Positions 7,978 through 15,775 of a stretch of 28,851 nucleotides of DNA are shown here, piece after piece. Source of the stretch: CAG-841 sp963656825 (lineage in GTDB: Bacteria; Bacillota; Clostridia; Oscillospirales; CAG-272); NCBI GenBank assembly GCA_963656825.1, contig CAVKJG010000025.1, positions 1 to 28,851 on the forward strand, in the 5' to 3' direction. Under the pieces are notes generated by a model, which was not told where the DNA came from, made no database searches, and saw only the letters and a list, made by a program, of their open reading frames with translations. Numbering within the stretch: position 1 is the stretch's first letter; every line of letters starts with the position of its first letter. Position numbers and translations under genes: made by a program.

Positions 7978-10389
7978 ATGCAGAAGGGACTTACGGAAGC
8001 CGCGGAATCCGCTCTTACACGGGCGGAGGAGGAAGCCGCGGAGCTTTGCAGGGCATACGTCGGGACAGAGCATCTGCTGCTCGGACTTTTATATGACGGA
8101 AGCTGTGTCGCCGCGAATATACTCCGCGTTCACGATATAACCTACGCGCAGACGAAGGCGCTTGCAGGAGAAGGCGCATCGTGCGATGTTTCGCCCGGAA
8201 GCCGCGATATGACGCCGGGACTCCGTACGGTGATAGAATCGGCGGCAAAGGAAGCGGCGAAGTGCAGGGACGGAAGGGTCGGGACAGAGCATCTGCTGCT
8301 TGCACTGCTGCGGGAAAGAGAATCGGCGGCGGTAAGGCTTATAATAGCTCAGAGCGCGGGCGTGGGTGAAATACGAAACGATATAATGACGTTTCTTTCG
8401 GAGACGGGCGACGAAACAAAGCCCCGCGACGAAAAGGGAAGATACGGGCAGGAGCAGGAAAACAGCCTGACTCTTTTCGGAGCGGATCTCACGGAAGCGG
8501 CACGGAAAGGAAATCTGCCGGCGGTTGTCGGCAGAGATGCCGAAACCGAGCGCGTAATAAGAATACTCGGTCGTAAAACGAAGAACAATCCGTGTCTTGT
8601 GGGTGAGCCGGGCGTAGGAAAAACGGCTGTTGTCGAGGGGCTTTGTCAGCGGATAGTATCGGGCGAGGTGCCGGAAAATCTGCTCGGGAAGACGGTGCTT
8701 TCGGTAGATATAGGTGCGATGATAGCCGGAGCGAAATACAGAGGCGAATTTGAAGAACGGCTGAAGCGTCTTACCGACGAGGTTATGAAAAATCATAACA
8801 CGATACTTTTCATAGACGAGCTTCACACGATAGTCGGAGCGGGCGCGGCGGAGGGCGCGGTGGACGCGGCGAATATCTTAAAGCCACTGCTTGCAAGGGG
8901 AGAGCTTCGCGTGATAGGCGCAACAACCTCGCAGGAATACAGAAAACACATAGAAAAGGATCCCGCGCTCGAAAGGCGGTTTCACCCCGTGCTTGTCGAT
9001 GAGCCGGACGAAAAAAAGACGGAGCAGATTCTGCGTGCGCTACGTCCGCAGTATCAGGCGCATCACAGGGTGACCATAACCGACGGGGCGATAACGGCTG
9101 CGGTAAGACTTTCAAAAAGATATCTGCCGGACAGATTTCTGCCCGACAAGGCGATAGATCTTATAGACGAGGCTTCATCGAAGAAAAGCATAGCGTCGTC
9201 CGAGCCGCCGCAAAGGCAGAAGGAGCTTGAAAACGAGGTGCGCGGACTCTGTATGCGGCGTGAGTGCGCCGTTATGGACAGAGATTTTTCGTTTGCCGCC
9301 GAGCTTCGCGGAGAAATAGTGGCAAAGCGAGAGGAGCTTTCCGCCATGCGCCGCGAAAGCGAGGCTCGCCGTCTTACCTCTCCTCCGCGTGTAACGGAGG
9401 ACGACATAGCGGAAATTCTGTGGGCGTGGACAAATATCCCCGTGCGGCGTATGCTTGAGGACGATGCGCAGAAATTGGCTCGGCTCGAGGATGAAATAGA
9501 AAAGCGGGTTGTCGGTCAGCGCGAGGCGGTGGAGTCGCTTTGCCGCGCGATAAGACGCGGCAGAACGGGACTTTCAAATCCGGACAGACCGATATGCTCG
9601 CTGATATTCACAGGCCCTACCGGCGTGGGAAAGACCGAGCTTGCAAAAGCGCTTGCACAAGCGCTTTTCGGCTCGGAGCGGGCGCTTCTGCGCTTCGATA
9701 TGTCGGAATATATGGAAAAGCACAGCGTGGCAAAGCTTATCGGCTCGCCGCCGGGATATGTCGGCTACGACGACGGAGGAACGCTTACCGAATGTGTGCG
9801 GCGGAAGCCTTACAGCATTTTGCTTTTCGACGAAATGGAAAAAGCCCATCCCGACGTTTTCGATCTGCTTTTGCAGATACTTGAGGACGGGCATCTTACG
9901 GATTCGCACGGGCGACGCGCGGATTTCCGCAATACCGTTATTATAATGACGTCAAATCTCGGTGCGTCGGGGGAGAGAAAAACGGCAGGCTTTGTATCCG
10001 CCGAAAATATTGAAAAGCGTGAGAAAAACGTCGCGACAAAAGCGCTTCGCGACGTGTTCAGAGCGGAATTTCTCAACCGCGTGGACGAAATAATAGTTTT
10101 TTCGCGCCTTTCCGAAAAGGATACGGAGGAGATTGCGAAAAGACTGCTTTCAAAGGCGGCGGAAAGAGCCGCAGGTATCGGCATAACGCTTTCGTTTGAC
10201 GGGAGCGCCGTAAAGCTTATAGCAGGCGAAGGCAAAAGCGATATTTACGGCGCAAGACCGCTTCGCCGCGCCGTGACAAGACTTGTGGAGGACGCACTTT
10301 CCGAAGAAATAGTCTGCGGCAGGCTTTGCGCTCCGGCTGCGATTTTCGCTCGCGCGGAGGGAGGGAAGATGAAATTTGAGAGGAAGTGA
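7978..10389 (+). CDS. clpC: ATP-dependent Clp protease ATP-binding subunit ClpC
   Basis: Hsp100 unfoldase of 803 residues that feeds substrates to ClpP. It has two Clp_N repeats (residues 1-145, each with a VGTEHLLL block), NBD1 with Walker A GEPGVGKT (209-216), a UVR-type middle domain around residues 418-455, NBD2 with Walker A GPTGVGKT (546-553), and the D2-small domain at the end. The ClpP-docking loop appears to be AGF, a variant of the usual [V/I/L]GF. The ATG at 7978 is preceded by AGGGGGTGAT; an in-frame GTG at 7969 sits inside that ribosome binding site. Unlike the Bacillus ctsR-mcsA-mcsB-clpC operon, the gene is solitary. I saw no CtsR heptad repeat or CIRCE element upstream. TATAAT at 7941-7946 may be its -10, with a poorly matching -35. 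Confidence 0.94.
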   Translation: MQKGLTEAAESALTRAEEEAAELCRAYVGTEHLLLGLLYDGSCVAANILRVHDITYAQTKALAGEGASCDVSPGSRDMTPGLRTVIESAAKEAAKCRDGRVGTEHLLLALLRERESAAVRLIIAQSAGVGEIRNDIMTFLSETGDETKPRDEKGRYGQEQENSLTLFGADLTEAARKGNLPAVVGRDAETERVIRILGRKTKNNPCLVGEPGVGKTAVVEGLCQRIVSGEVPENLLGKTVLSVDIGAMIAGAKYRGEFEERLKRLTDEVMKNHNTILFIDELHTIVGAGAAEGAVDAANILKPLLARGELRVIGATTSQEYRKHIEKDPALERRFHPVLVDEPDEKKTEQILRALRPQYQAHHRVTITDGAITAAVRLSKRYLPDRFLPDKAIDLIDEASSKKSIASSEPPQRQKELENEVRGLCMRRECAVMDRDFSFAAELRGEIVAKREELSAMRRESEARRLTSPPRVTEDDIAEILWAWTNIPVRRMLEDDAQKLARLEDEIEKRVVGQREAVESLCRAIRRGRTGLSNPDRPICSLIFTGPTGVGKTELAKALAQALFGSERALLRFDMSEYMEKHSVAKLIGSPPGYVGYDDGGTLTECVRRKPYSILLFDEMEKAHPDVFDLLLQILEDGHLTDSHGRRADFRNTVIIMTSNLGASGERKTAGFVSAENIEKREKNVATKALRDVFRAEFLNRVDEIIVFSRLSEKDTEEIAKRLLSKAAERAAGIGITLSFDGSAVKLIAGEGKSDIYGARPLRRAVTRLVEDALSEEIVCGRLCAPAAIFARAEGGKMKFERK

Positions 10390-10425
10390 AATGCGCTCCG
10401 GAGTGATTTGTTCGGATTATAAAAA

Positions 10426-10527
10426 GGGGGGGATTCGAATTCTCGCAGGCTCGACGCCTGCTCGGTCGTCGCGGCTCTGACAGCCTATTAAAGGCTGTCA
10501 TTCACTACCGCTCCGTTCGAATCCCCC
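10426..10527 (-). ncRNA. palindromic structured element, candidate small RNA
   Basis: Not a recognised family. A perfect 12-bp outer stem joins GGGGGATTCGAA (10428-10439) with TTCGAATCCCCC (10516-10527). Inside are a 6-bp hairpin GCAGGC/GCCTGC (10445-10461), a 9-bp hairpin TGACAGCCT/AGGCTGTCA (10478-10500), and a 4-bp helix GCGG/CCGC (10471-10474 with 10508-10511) that encloses the second hairpin. The result is a compact junction. On the minus strand the outer stem runs into CCCCCCC then TTTTT, which looks like a transcript end; the plus strand lacks a T-run there. The outer-stem 12-mer is the same as the T-arm of the adjacent tRNA-Arg. Orientation and transcription are inferred. The rest of 10390-10425 shows nothing. 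Confidence 0.45.
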
Positions 10528-10530
10528 TTG

Positions 10531-10571
10531 CCAAAAGAAAGAGGACACCGTCGGTGTCCTCTTTCTTTTGG
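10531..10571. terminator. 19-bp perfect hairpin at the 3' end of tRNA-Arg
   Basis: Perfect inverted repeat of 19 bases per arm (10531-10549 and 10553-10571) with a 3-base loop. The right arm includes the encoded CCA of the minus-strand tRNA-Arg. On the minus strand it ends in CTTTCTTTTGG, a T-rich but interrupted tail, so it probably terminates the tRNA transcript. In the other direction it may terminate read-through from clpC. Confidence 0.7.
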
Positions 10572-10644
10572 CGCGCCCAGGGGGATTCGAACCCTCGACC
10601 TACCGGTTCGTAGCCGGGCACTCTATCCGCTGAGCTATGGGCGC
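10569..10644 (-). tRNA. tRNA-Arg (anticodon ACG)
   Basis: A 76-base cloverleaf with acceptor GCGCCCA/TGGGCGC (seven perfect pairs), D-arm GCTC/GAGT, anticodon loop CTACGAA giving anticodon ACG (reads CGN Arg codons after deamination), T-loop TTCGAAT, discriminator G and encoded CCA. Two stem positions are mismatched: C27 opposite U43 in the anticodon stem and A50 opposite C64 in the T-stem. The pattern is otherwise normal and a strong promoter lies directly upstream, so the gene is probably functional. Confidence 0.92.
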
Positions 10645-10665
10645 GTATTTTTTAAGTGCCTGAAT

Positions 10666-10694
10666 ATTCTATCACAATATTCTTGCGTTGTCAA
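10666..10694 (-). promoter_or_regulatory. promoter of tRNA-Arg
   Basis: On the minus strand, consensus TTGACA (10694-10689) and TAGAAT (10671-10666) are 17 bases apart, ending 22 bases before the tRNA 5' end. Confidence 0.8.
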
Positions 10695-10748
10695 CAGCTT
10701 AAACAAAGATTTTGTGATAAAAAATATTTATTTTTTGCAGAATTTCTA

Positions 10749-10777
10749 TTGTAATAAATAATATATTCTGCTATAAT
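10749..10777 (+). promoter_or_regulatory. promoter of the MBL-SGNH-RCC1 operon
   Basis: TTGTAA (10749-10754) and TATAAT (10772-10777) with a 17-base spacer, 36 bases before the GTG start at 10814. Confidence 0.75.
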
Positions 10778-10813
10778 ACAAATGTATATCTGATAAATTG
10801 AGAGGTAATTCCC

Positions 10814-11755
10814 GTGGCGAAACGAAAAAGCAAGAAAAAATCATTTGAAAAGCTGATATACATCGTGCTTATGCTGATTATAGCCGCGGGAGCGTACTTC
10901 GGTGTATTCGACGATCCGCTCGGGCTTGTAAAGCCCGGAAAAACCGGCGTTGTGACCGAGATAAAAGAAGGCGATCTTCAGGTACATATGATAGACGTCG
11001 GGCAGGCGGATTCGTTTCTTGTGCGTATACCCGACGGCAAAGCAGTAAAGAATATCCTTATAGACGCGGGCTGTCCGAACAACACAAATCCGGATACCAT
11101 AACCGATTATCTTTCGGCGTGCGGAATAAAAGAGCTTGAACTGCTTATCCTTACTCATCCGCATTATGACCATATCGGCTCGGCAAAGAAGGTGCTTGAG
11201 GGCGTTACCGTCAGAAACGTAATGATCCCCGACTGCGATTATTCGAGCGCGACGTGGACAAAGGTTCTTGAAACGATAGAAAAGCAAGACATAAACGTTA
11301 TCTTTTCCGACGTGGGAAAAACGCTCGATATAGGCGAGGCAAGCCTTAAAATTCTTGCTCCGTCGGACGAGATGCTTTCCGGAAAGGAAGCAAACGATTA
11401 CAGCATAGTGACGAAGCTGACATACGGCGATACGTCGTTTATGTTCACGGGCGACGCGGAAAGCGACAGCGAGGCTGAAATACTCGGTGCGTTTTCAAAG
11501 TCGGAGCTTAAATGCAATGTTCTCAAGGTCGGGCATCACGGCTCGAGAACCTCCTCTTCACAGGAATTTCTTGACGCGGTGAACCCCGATATAGCGCTTA
11601 TCTCCTGCGGAAAGGACAACGACTACGGTCATCCGCACGATGAAACAATGGAAAAGCTGAACGCTATGGGAATAAACATTTTCCGCACGGATGAGATGGG
11701 CAGCGTTGTTCTTGTCTCCGACGGAAAAACGGTTTCGCGTCTTGAATCGAAATAA
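10814..11755 (+). CDS. membrane-anchored ComEC-like metallo-beta-lactamase-fold hydrolase
   Basis: Protein of 313 residues. A Lys/Arg-rich N-terminus and one membrane segment (residues 14-31) anchor it, placing the rest outside the membrane. The remainder is an MBL domain like the C-terminal part of ComEC/Rec2: metal ligands in HPHYDH (His115, His117, Asp119, His120), TGDAES, and the GHHGSRTSSS block typical of this group. ComEC-like MBL domains are thought to degrade the non-transforming DNA strand, but stand-alone forms are widespread and mostly untested, so a nuclease or phosphodiesterase role is inference. The GTG start follows AGAGGT. It is the first gene of a three-gene unit; the next start is 18 bases downstream. 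Confidence 0.85.
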   Translation: MAKRKSKKKSFEKLIYIVLMLIIAAGAYFGVFDDPLGLVKPGKTGVVTEIKEGDLQVHMIDVGQADSFLVRIPDGKAVKNILIDAGCPNNTNPDTITDYLSACGIKELELLILTHPHYDHIGSAKKVLEGVTVRNVMIPDCDYSSATWTKVLETIEKQDINVIFSDVGKTLDIGEASLKILAPSDEMLSGKEANDYSIVTKLTYGDTSFMFTGDAESDSEAEILGAFSKSELKCNVLKVGHHGSRTSSSQEFLDAVNPDIALISCGKDNDYGHPHDETMEKLNAMGINIFRTDEMGSVVLVSDGKTVSRLESK

Positions 11756-11772
11756 AAAGGATGCGATAAAAA

Positions 11773-12453
11773 TTGAAAAAGCCACTGGCTTTTGTAACGG
11801 CGATTATTATATTTGCGGCGTCGGCGATTTGCGTCTGCGCTGCGGAAAACGTTTCACCTTTAAGTGAAAACGATATAGTATTTTTCGGCGATTCGACGAC
11901 GGCACATATGAAGCTGCGCGGAGGAATTCCGGCGGAAAGAGTATGGTCGGGTAAGGCAAATACCGTGCTTTTCAGAACGGTGTGCGAAGGAAAGCCGATA
12001 TATTTTGAAGACGAGGAAAGAGCCGTGTCGCTTGCGGACGCCGTCCGCGAAAAACAGCCGAAAATACTTGTGATAACGCTGGGCGTGTCCGGCGGAGCGG
12101 GCTTTATGCCGAGGGACAAATTTATTTCCGTATATGAAAGCATCATAGCGACGGTAAGGGAAAACAGTCCCGATACGCGATTGTTCGTGCAGTCGATACT
12201 TCCGCTTTCGGATAAGTCCGTGCGCCATTATGACAAGCTTTCAAAGCAGGCTGTGACCGAGGCTAACGGCTGGATACGGCAGGTCTGCGAAAATTACGGT
12301 GTTCCGTATATAGATACTCACCGTCTGCTTACGGACAGCGACGGATATCTTAAAAGGATTTATCAAAATGACGAATATATGCACCTTACAAGCGCGGCAT
12401 ATAAGGTGATTATTGAAAATATTTACTCTTTTATAAGCAATTCCGGAACGTAA
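11773..12453 (+). CDS. secreted SGNH/GDSL-type hydrolase
   Basis: Protein of 226 residues with a cleavable-looking signal peptide (residues 1-24, ending CVCAAE). Block I FFGDST supplies the probable nucleophile Ser41. The C-terminal block NDEYMHLTS supplies His204, with Glu201 where the usual partner Asp stands. The block III position reads LGVSGG rather than the common GxN, so the oxyanion Asn may be replaced. Expected to be an extracellular esterase acting on surface polysaccharide or lipid acyl groups; the substrate cannot be told. The TTG start has AAAAGGA upstream, and this start gives the complete signal peptide. It lies between the MBL and RCC1 genes in the same operon. Confidence 0.75.
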   Translation: MKKPLAFVTAIIIFAASAICVCAAENVSPLSENDIVFFGDSTTAHMKLRGGIPAERVWSGKANTVLFRTVCEGKPIYFEDEERAVSLADAVREKQPKILVITLGVSGGAGFMPRDKFISVYESIIATVRENSPDTRLFVQSILPLSDKSVRHYDKLSKQAVTEANGWIRQVCENYGVPYIDTHRLLTDSDGYLKRIYQNDEYMHLTSAAYKVIIENIYSFISNSGT

Positions 12454-12481
12454 AATAAAGGAATGGAAAGGACAAAAAATC

Positions 12482-13945
12482 ATGTTGGAAAATCTGGGCA
12501 GAAGAATTAAAATCATAGCCGTTGCAGTCGGCATAGCGGGAGCGATAACGGGACTTGCCGCCGCTCTCAAGCATTTCAGCGAGGGAAATCTTTTCTTTGC
12601 CGGAGTTTTCCTGATATATGCGATTATTTCGATAATGCTTATGATACCTCTTTTCCTTGCCGGAAGCGCGGCGGAAGCGCTCGAAGCCGAAAACCGCAAG
12701 CTGCGCGCACTTTCGGAGAGGGTTGCTTCCATTGAAAAAAGCAGCAGATACGCTTCTCCCATGGATAAATATTCTCCCGCGGCAAGAGGTCAGCGCCGCG
12801 CTCAGCCGCCGGTCTCCGACACGGAAAAAACGGAGGCAATGGGCATAACCACCGCGGAACGCAAGGTAAATCCGCAATATTCTTCGCAGGAGCTTTCCTC
12901 CTCCAAGGGAACGATAGATATAGACACTGACAGATCTCTCGGGACGATGACGTCGGTATTTTCCAACTCCGCCGACAGAATAGATTCCGATACTCTGATA
13001 ACGGATATTCCTCCGGTGTCCTCGGTTAAAAAAGAAGCCGAGTCGGCTTTCTATACAACGTCAAGCATCGATATGATAAAGGTCAACCGCCGTGAAAATT
13101 CGGTAACAAGGTTCCTTGCTCCCTCGTCCTCAACGATAGCCGCAGGCGGACTTCATACCGTCGCCGTGACCGAGGTCGGCAAGGTGCTTGCCGCGGGCTA
13201 CGGAACATACGGTCAGTGCAATGTTTCTTCGTGGACGTCGGTTGCGGCGGTCGCCGCAGGAAACCATCACACCGTGGGACTTCTCTCAAACGGAACGTGC
13301 GTCGCCACAGGATATTCCGGCTACGGTCAGTGCGATGTCGGAGCGTGGCGCAATGTCTGCGCGATATCAGCCGGCGTCGGACACACGGTGGGACTGCTTG
13401 AAAACGGAACATGCGTTGCCGCCGGCGACAATACATACGGTCAGTGCAACGTTTCGGACTGGGCAGGAATAATCGCGATATCGGCAGGCTACAACTATAC
13501 GGTCGGTCTGCGCGCGGACGGAACGATAGTGGCTGTCGGCGCAAATACGGACGGTCAGTGGGGCGGAATCCGCTGGGGAAGCATATGTGCCGTGGCGTCG
13601 GGCGGACTTCATACGCTCGGACTCAAATCGGACGGAAGCTGTGTTGCCGTGGGCAATAACGCAAACGATCAGTGCGAGGTATCGCGCTGGCAGAACGTAA
13701 AAGCCGTTGCGGCAGGAAACTATCACAGCGTGGGACTTCTTGCAAACGGAAAGGTTATTGCCGTGGGATACAACGGCTACGGTCAGTGCAACGTTTCCGA
13801 ATGGCAGGACGTTGTGGCTATCGCGGCGGGCAGAAACCACACGATAGGACTTACGCGCTCGGGCAGACTTCTTTCAACGGGCGACGACACATACGGTCAG
13901 TGCGACGTAAAGAATTTTTCAAATATAAAAGTAAATAAGCAGTAA
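12482..13945 (+). CDS. membrane-anchored seven-repeat RCC1-like beta-propeller protein
   Basis: Protein of 487 residues. Two hydrophobic segments lie near the N-terminus (about residues 10-29 and 37-60), followed by a short coiled coil (EALEAENRKLRALSERV) and a long disordered linker (to about 215). Seven tandem 38-residue RCC1/ATS1-type repeats then run from residue 219 to 484. The unit core is AAGxxHTVGLxxNGxCVAVG, then YGQCNVSxW. Seven units equal a closed RCC1 propeller. The Gln-Cys pair is kept in six of the seven; the fourth has Gln-Trp. With two membrane segments the propeller would face the cytoplasm, but the topology is inferred. No enzymatic motif is seen, so it is probably a binding scaffold. 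GGAAAGGA lies 9 bases before the ATG. It is the last gene of the operon and is followed by a strong terminator. Confidence 0.85.
   Translation: MLENLGRRIKIIAVAVGIAGAITGLAAALKHFSEGNLFFAGVFLIYAIISIMLMIPLFLAGSAAEALEAENRKLRALSERVASIEKSSRYASPMDKYSPAARGQRRAQPPVSDTEKTEAMGITTAERKVNPQYSSQELSSSKGTIDIDTDRSLGTMTSVFSNSADRIDSDTLITDIPPVSSVKKEAESAFYTTSSIDMIKVNRRENSVTRFLAPSSSTIAAGGLHTVAVTEVGKVLAAGYGTYGQCNVSSWTSVAAVAAGNHHTVGLLSNGTCVATGYSGYGQCDVGAWRNVCAISAGVGHTVGLLENGTCVAAGDNTYGQCNVSDWAGIIAISAGYNYTVGLRADGTIVAVGANTDGQWGGIRWGSICAVASGGLHTLGLKSDGSCVAVGNNANDQCEVSRWQNVKAVAAGNYHSVGLLANGKVIAVGYNGYGQCNVSEWQDVVAIAAGRNHTIGLTRSGRLLSTGDDTYGQCDVKNFSNIKVNKQ
13136..13933 (+). repeat. seven in-frame 114-bp RCC1 repeats
   Basis: The coding sequence of the RCC1-like protein repeats with an exact period of 114 bases (38 codons), seven times, with no length variation. 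Copies differ at the DNA level but keep ACGGTCAGTGC-like cores at the Gly-Gln-Cys position. Confidence 0.85.
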
Positions 13946-13952
13946 GCATTAA

Positions 13953-13989
13953 AAACCAAAAGCGGAGCCGTCGGCTCCGCTTTTGGTTT
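13953..13989. terminator. bidirectional terminator between the RCC1-like and MATE genes
   Basis: Perfect 17-bp stem (13953-13969 with 13973-13989) around a GTC loop, with A-rich and T-rich outer ends. It closes the plus-strand operon and overlaps the last bases of the convergent MATE gene. Confidence 0.9.
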
Positions 13990-15409
13990 ATATTTCTTGT
14001 AATTCAACCGTTTCCGCTTTTGAATTCAGCCTGAATTTCATATCCGAGGGGTAGCTGCACTTTCTTTTCCATCTGCCCGAAAAGAACATAATGACGGATA
14101 TTATCATACCGACGCCCCAGCCGAGCGGCCACGCAAAAAAGATTCCCTCATATCCGAAAAGTCTGCCGAGAATAAACGCTCCGACAACTCTTATAACAAG
14201 GTCAAACGATGTTCCCAGTGTAAAGCCGAGCATATCCGTAGAGCCTTTGAGTATTCCGTCGAGAGGTATTTTCACGGCGATGAAAATAAAGAACGGAACA
14301 ACACAGGAAATAAATAATTTGCCGGAATTGATAATAAGATCTACGTTTGCGTCGTCTTTATTTGACAGAAAGATTTCAACCCAGAATTCCTTGAAGGGAA
14401 GAATCAGAACCGTAGCCGATACGCAGAAGATCAGACACAGCAGAAACGTTGAAAAATAACCTTCGGCAAGCCGCTCGTATTTCTTTGCGCCTACGTTCTG
14501 AGAAACGAAATTCGACAATGCGTTGCACAAAACCGTAAATATATTTATTGCGATATAGCATATTTTATAAGCTGCCGAATATCCTCCGGCGACGTAATTT
14601 CCTCCGACCGACGTCAGAATTCCGGTTATCAGCACGCCTCCGACAGAGATAAACAAGCCCTGCAGAATACTCGGAACGGCTATTGAAATTATCTCCTTGA
14701 AGATAGGCTTGTCAAAGCCATTTACCTTTTCATCGTCAAGCTTATTTATGCTTTTCATCAGCACAAGCAGGGAAAGAACAGCCGCAATACCCTCGGAAAT
14801 AATCGTGCCGAGAGCAAGTCCGGCGCTGCCCATTTTAATCGGAACAACAAAGAGCAGATCGAGTCCGACATTGAGAACAGTCGAAAAAATCAGGAAGTAA
14901 AGCGGAGTTTTTGAGTTTCCGAACGATTGAAACATATACATCGAATAGTTGTATATAAACAAAAAAATAACGCCTGCGATATAAATCAGCATATAGCTAA
15001 GCGCTTCGTTAAAGCAGCCCTCGCCGTCGCTGCTGTTTATCATTCCTTTAAGCAAAGGATAAATAACCGCAAACCCGATGACCGTTGTTATCAGCCCGAG
15101 CACCAGCGTGCCGATAAGTCCTATTTTATAGGTTTTCTTCAGCGACGTATAATTTTTTGCGCCGAAATATTTGGCGCTCACAACGCCGCATCCTACGCCG
15201 AACCCGACGGCTATGTCAAGAAACACCACCGTAATCGGATACACAATTCCGACAGCGTCAAAGCTGTCAACGGATTCAATAAAATGTCCGGCAATGAAAT
15301 TATCGGCTAAATTATACAGCTGCTGCAGCGTAACGGATAATATCATCGGGATAGAAAACGACAGCAAAATCAGAAAAGAATTGCCGACCGTCATATCTTT
15401 TGTCTTCAT
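13988..15409 (-). CDS. MATE family multidrug/cation antiporter
   Basis: Integral membrane protein of 473 residues with the twelve-segment, two-half layout of MatE efflux transporters. The N-terminal signature SIPMILSVTLQQLYNLADN and the second-half block with GGxxxAGGYSAAYKI are recognisable. It exports cationic drugs or metabolites in exchange for Na+ or H+; the substrate is unknown. An upstream reading frame continues, but the ATG at 15409 matches the family start (MKTKDMTVGNSFL), has AGAAGG 10 bases upstream, and follows a good promoter. The C-terminal coding end overlaps the terminator stem. It is a single-gene unit. Confidence 0.92.
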   Translation of the reverse strand: MKTKDMTVGNSFLILLSFSIPMILSVTLQQLYNLADNFIAGHFIESVDSFDAVGIVYPITVVFLDIAVGFGVGCGVVSAKYFGAKNYTSLKKTYKIGLIGTLVLGLITTVIGFAVIYPLLKGMINSSDGEGCFNEALSYMLIYIAGVIFLFIYNYSMYMFQSFGNSKTPLYFLIFSTVLNVGLDLLFVVPIKMGSAGLALGTIISEGIAAVLSLLVLMKSINKLDDEKVNGFDKPIFKEIISIAVPSILQGLFISVGGVLITGILTSVGGNYVAGGYSAAYKICYIAINIFTVLCNALSNFVSQNVGAKKYERLAEGYFSTFLLCLIFCVSATVLILPFKEFWVEIFLSNKDDANVDLIINSGKLFISCVVPFFIFIAVKIPLDGILKGSTDMLGFTLGTSFDLVIRVVGAFILGRLFGYEGIFFAWPLGWGVGMIISVIMFFSGRWKRKCSYPSDMKFRLNSKAETVELQEI

Positions 15410-15439
15410 AATGTAAGCCTTCTGTTTTGTTTTTTCTTG

Positions 15440-15468
15440 ATTATAGTGTTCCGCGCAGAAAAAGTCAA
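15440..15468 (-). promoter_or_regulatory. promoter of the MATE gene
   Basis: On the minus strand TTGACT (15468-15463) and TATAAT (15445-15440) with a 17-base spacer, 31 bases before the ATG at 15409. Confidence 0.75.
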
Positions 15469-15602
15469 TGGCAATAAATACGAAATTGACGCGGATTTTC
15501 GCGCCCGTTATGTGCATTTTCGCGCCTGTGCGGGCGCTCTTTTCCTTTGAGATTTTCTGCAAAGCGCTTCGACTTTTTCGGAATTATTGTGACGGCGCAA
15601 AG
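15469..15602. other. non-coding gap with a short direct repeat
   Basis: No gene is seen. ATTTTCGCGCC occurs twice (15495-15505 and 15516-15526), 21 bases apart. The second copy forms a weak GCGCC/GGCGC hairpin with downstream bases, followed by TCTTTTCCTTT on the plus strand. No plus-strand gene ends just before it, so its role is unclear. Confidence 0.4.
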
Positions 15603-15634
15603 AAAAAACGGTCTGATACAATTGTATCAAACCG
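15603..15634 (-). terminator. terminator of tRNA-Leu
   Basis: A palindrome TGATACAA/TTGTATCA (15614-15629) is extended by CGGT/ACCG on the outside. On the minus strand it runs into six T's (15608-15603). It lies 14 bases beyond the tRNA-Leu CCA end. Confidence 0.85.
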
Positions 15635-15647
15635 CTGATTTTCTTCG

Positions 15648-15734
15648 TGGTGCCGATGGCGGGGGTCGAACCCGCACGCCCGTGAAGGCAACAGATTTTG
15701 AGTCTGTCAAGTCTGCCAATTCCATCACATCGGC
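15648..15734 (-). tRNA. tRNA-Leu (anticodon CAA)
   Basis: An 87-base class II tRNA. Acceptor GCCGATG/CATCGGC pairs perfectly, the anticodon stem ACAGA/TCTGT encloses the loop CTCAAAA (anticodon CAA, reads UUG), a long variable arm is present, the T-arm is GCGGG-TTCGACC-CCCGC, and CCA is encoded. Flanked by its own promoter and terminator. Confidence 0.96.
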
Positions 15735-15747
15735 ACGGACATTTTCA

Positions 15748-15775
15748 ATTATAACACAAAAAATAAAAAAATCAA
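15748..15775 (-). promoter_or_regulatory. promoter of tRNA-Leu
   Basis: On the minus strand TTGATT (15775-15770) and TATAAT (15753-15748) are 16 bases apart, ending 14 bases before the tRNA 5' end. Confidence 0.65.

Noticed and set aside
10528..10761. Plus-strand frame with a protein-like PRGIRTLDLPVRSRALYPLSY stretch
   Set aside because: This peptide is the well-known false translation of the opposite strand of a tRNA gene, here tRNA-Arg.
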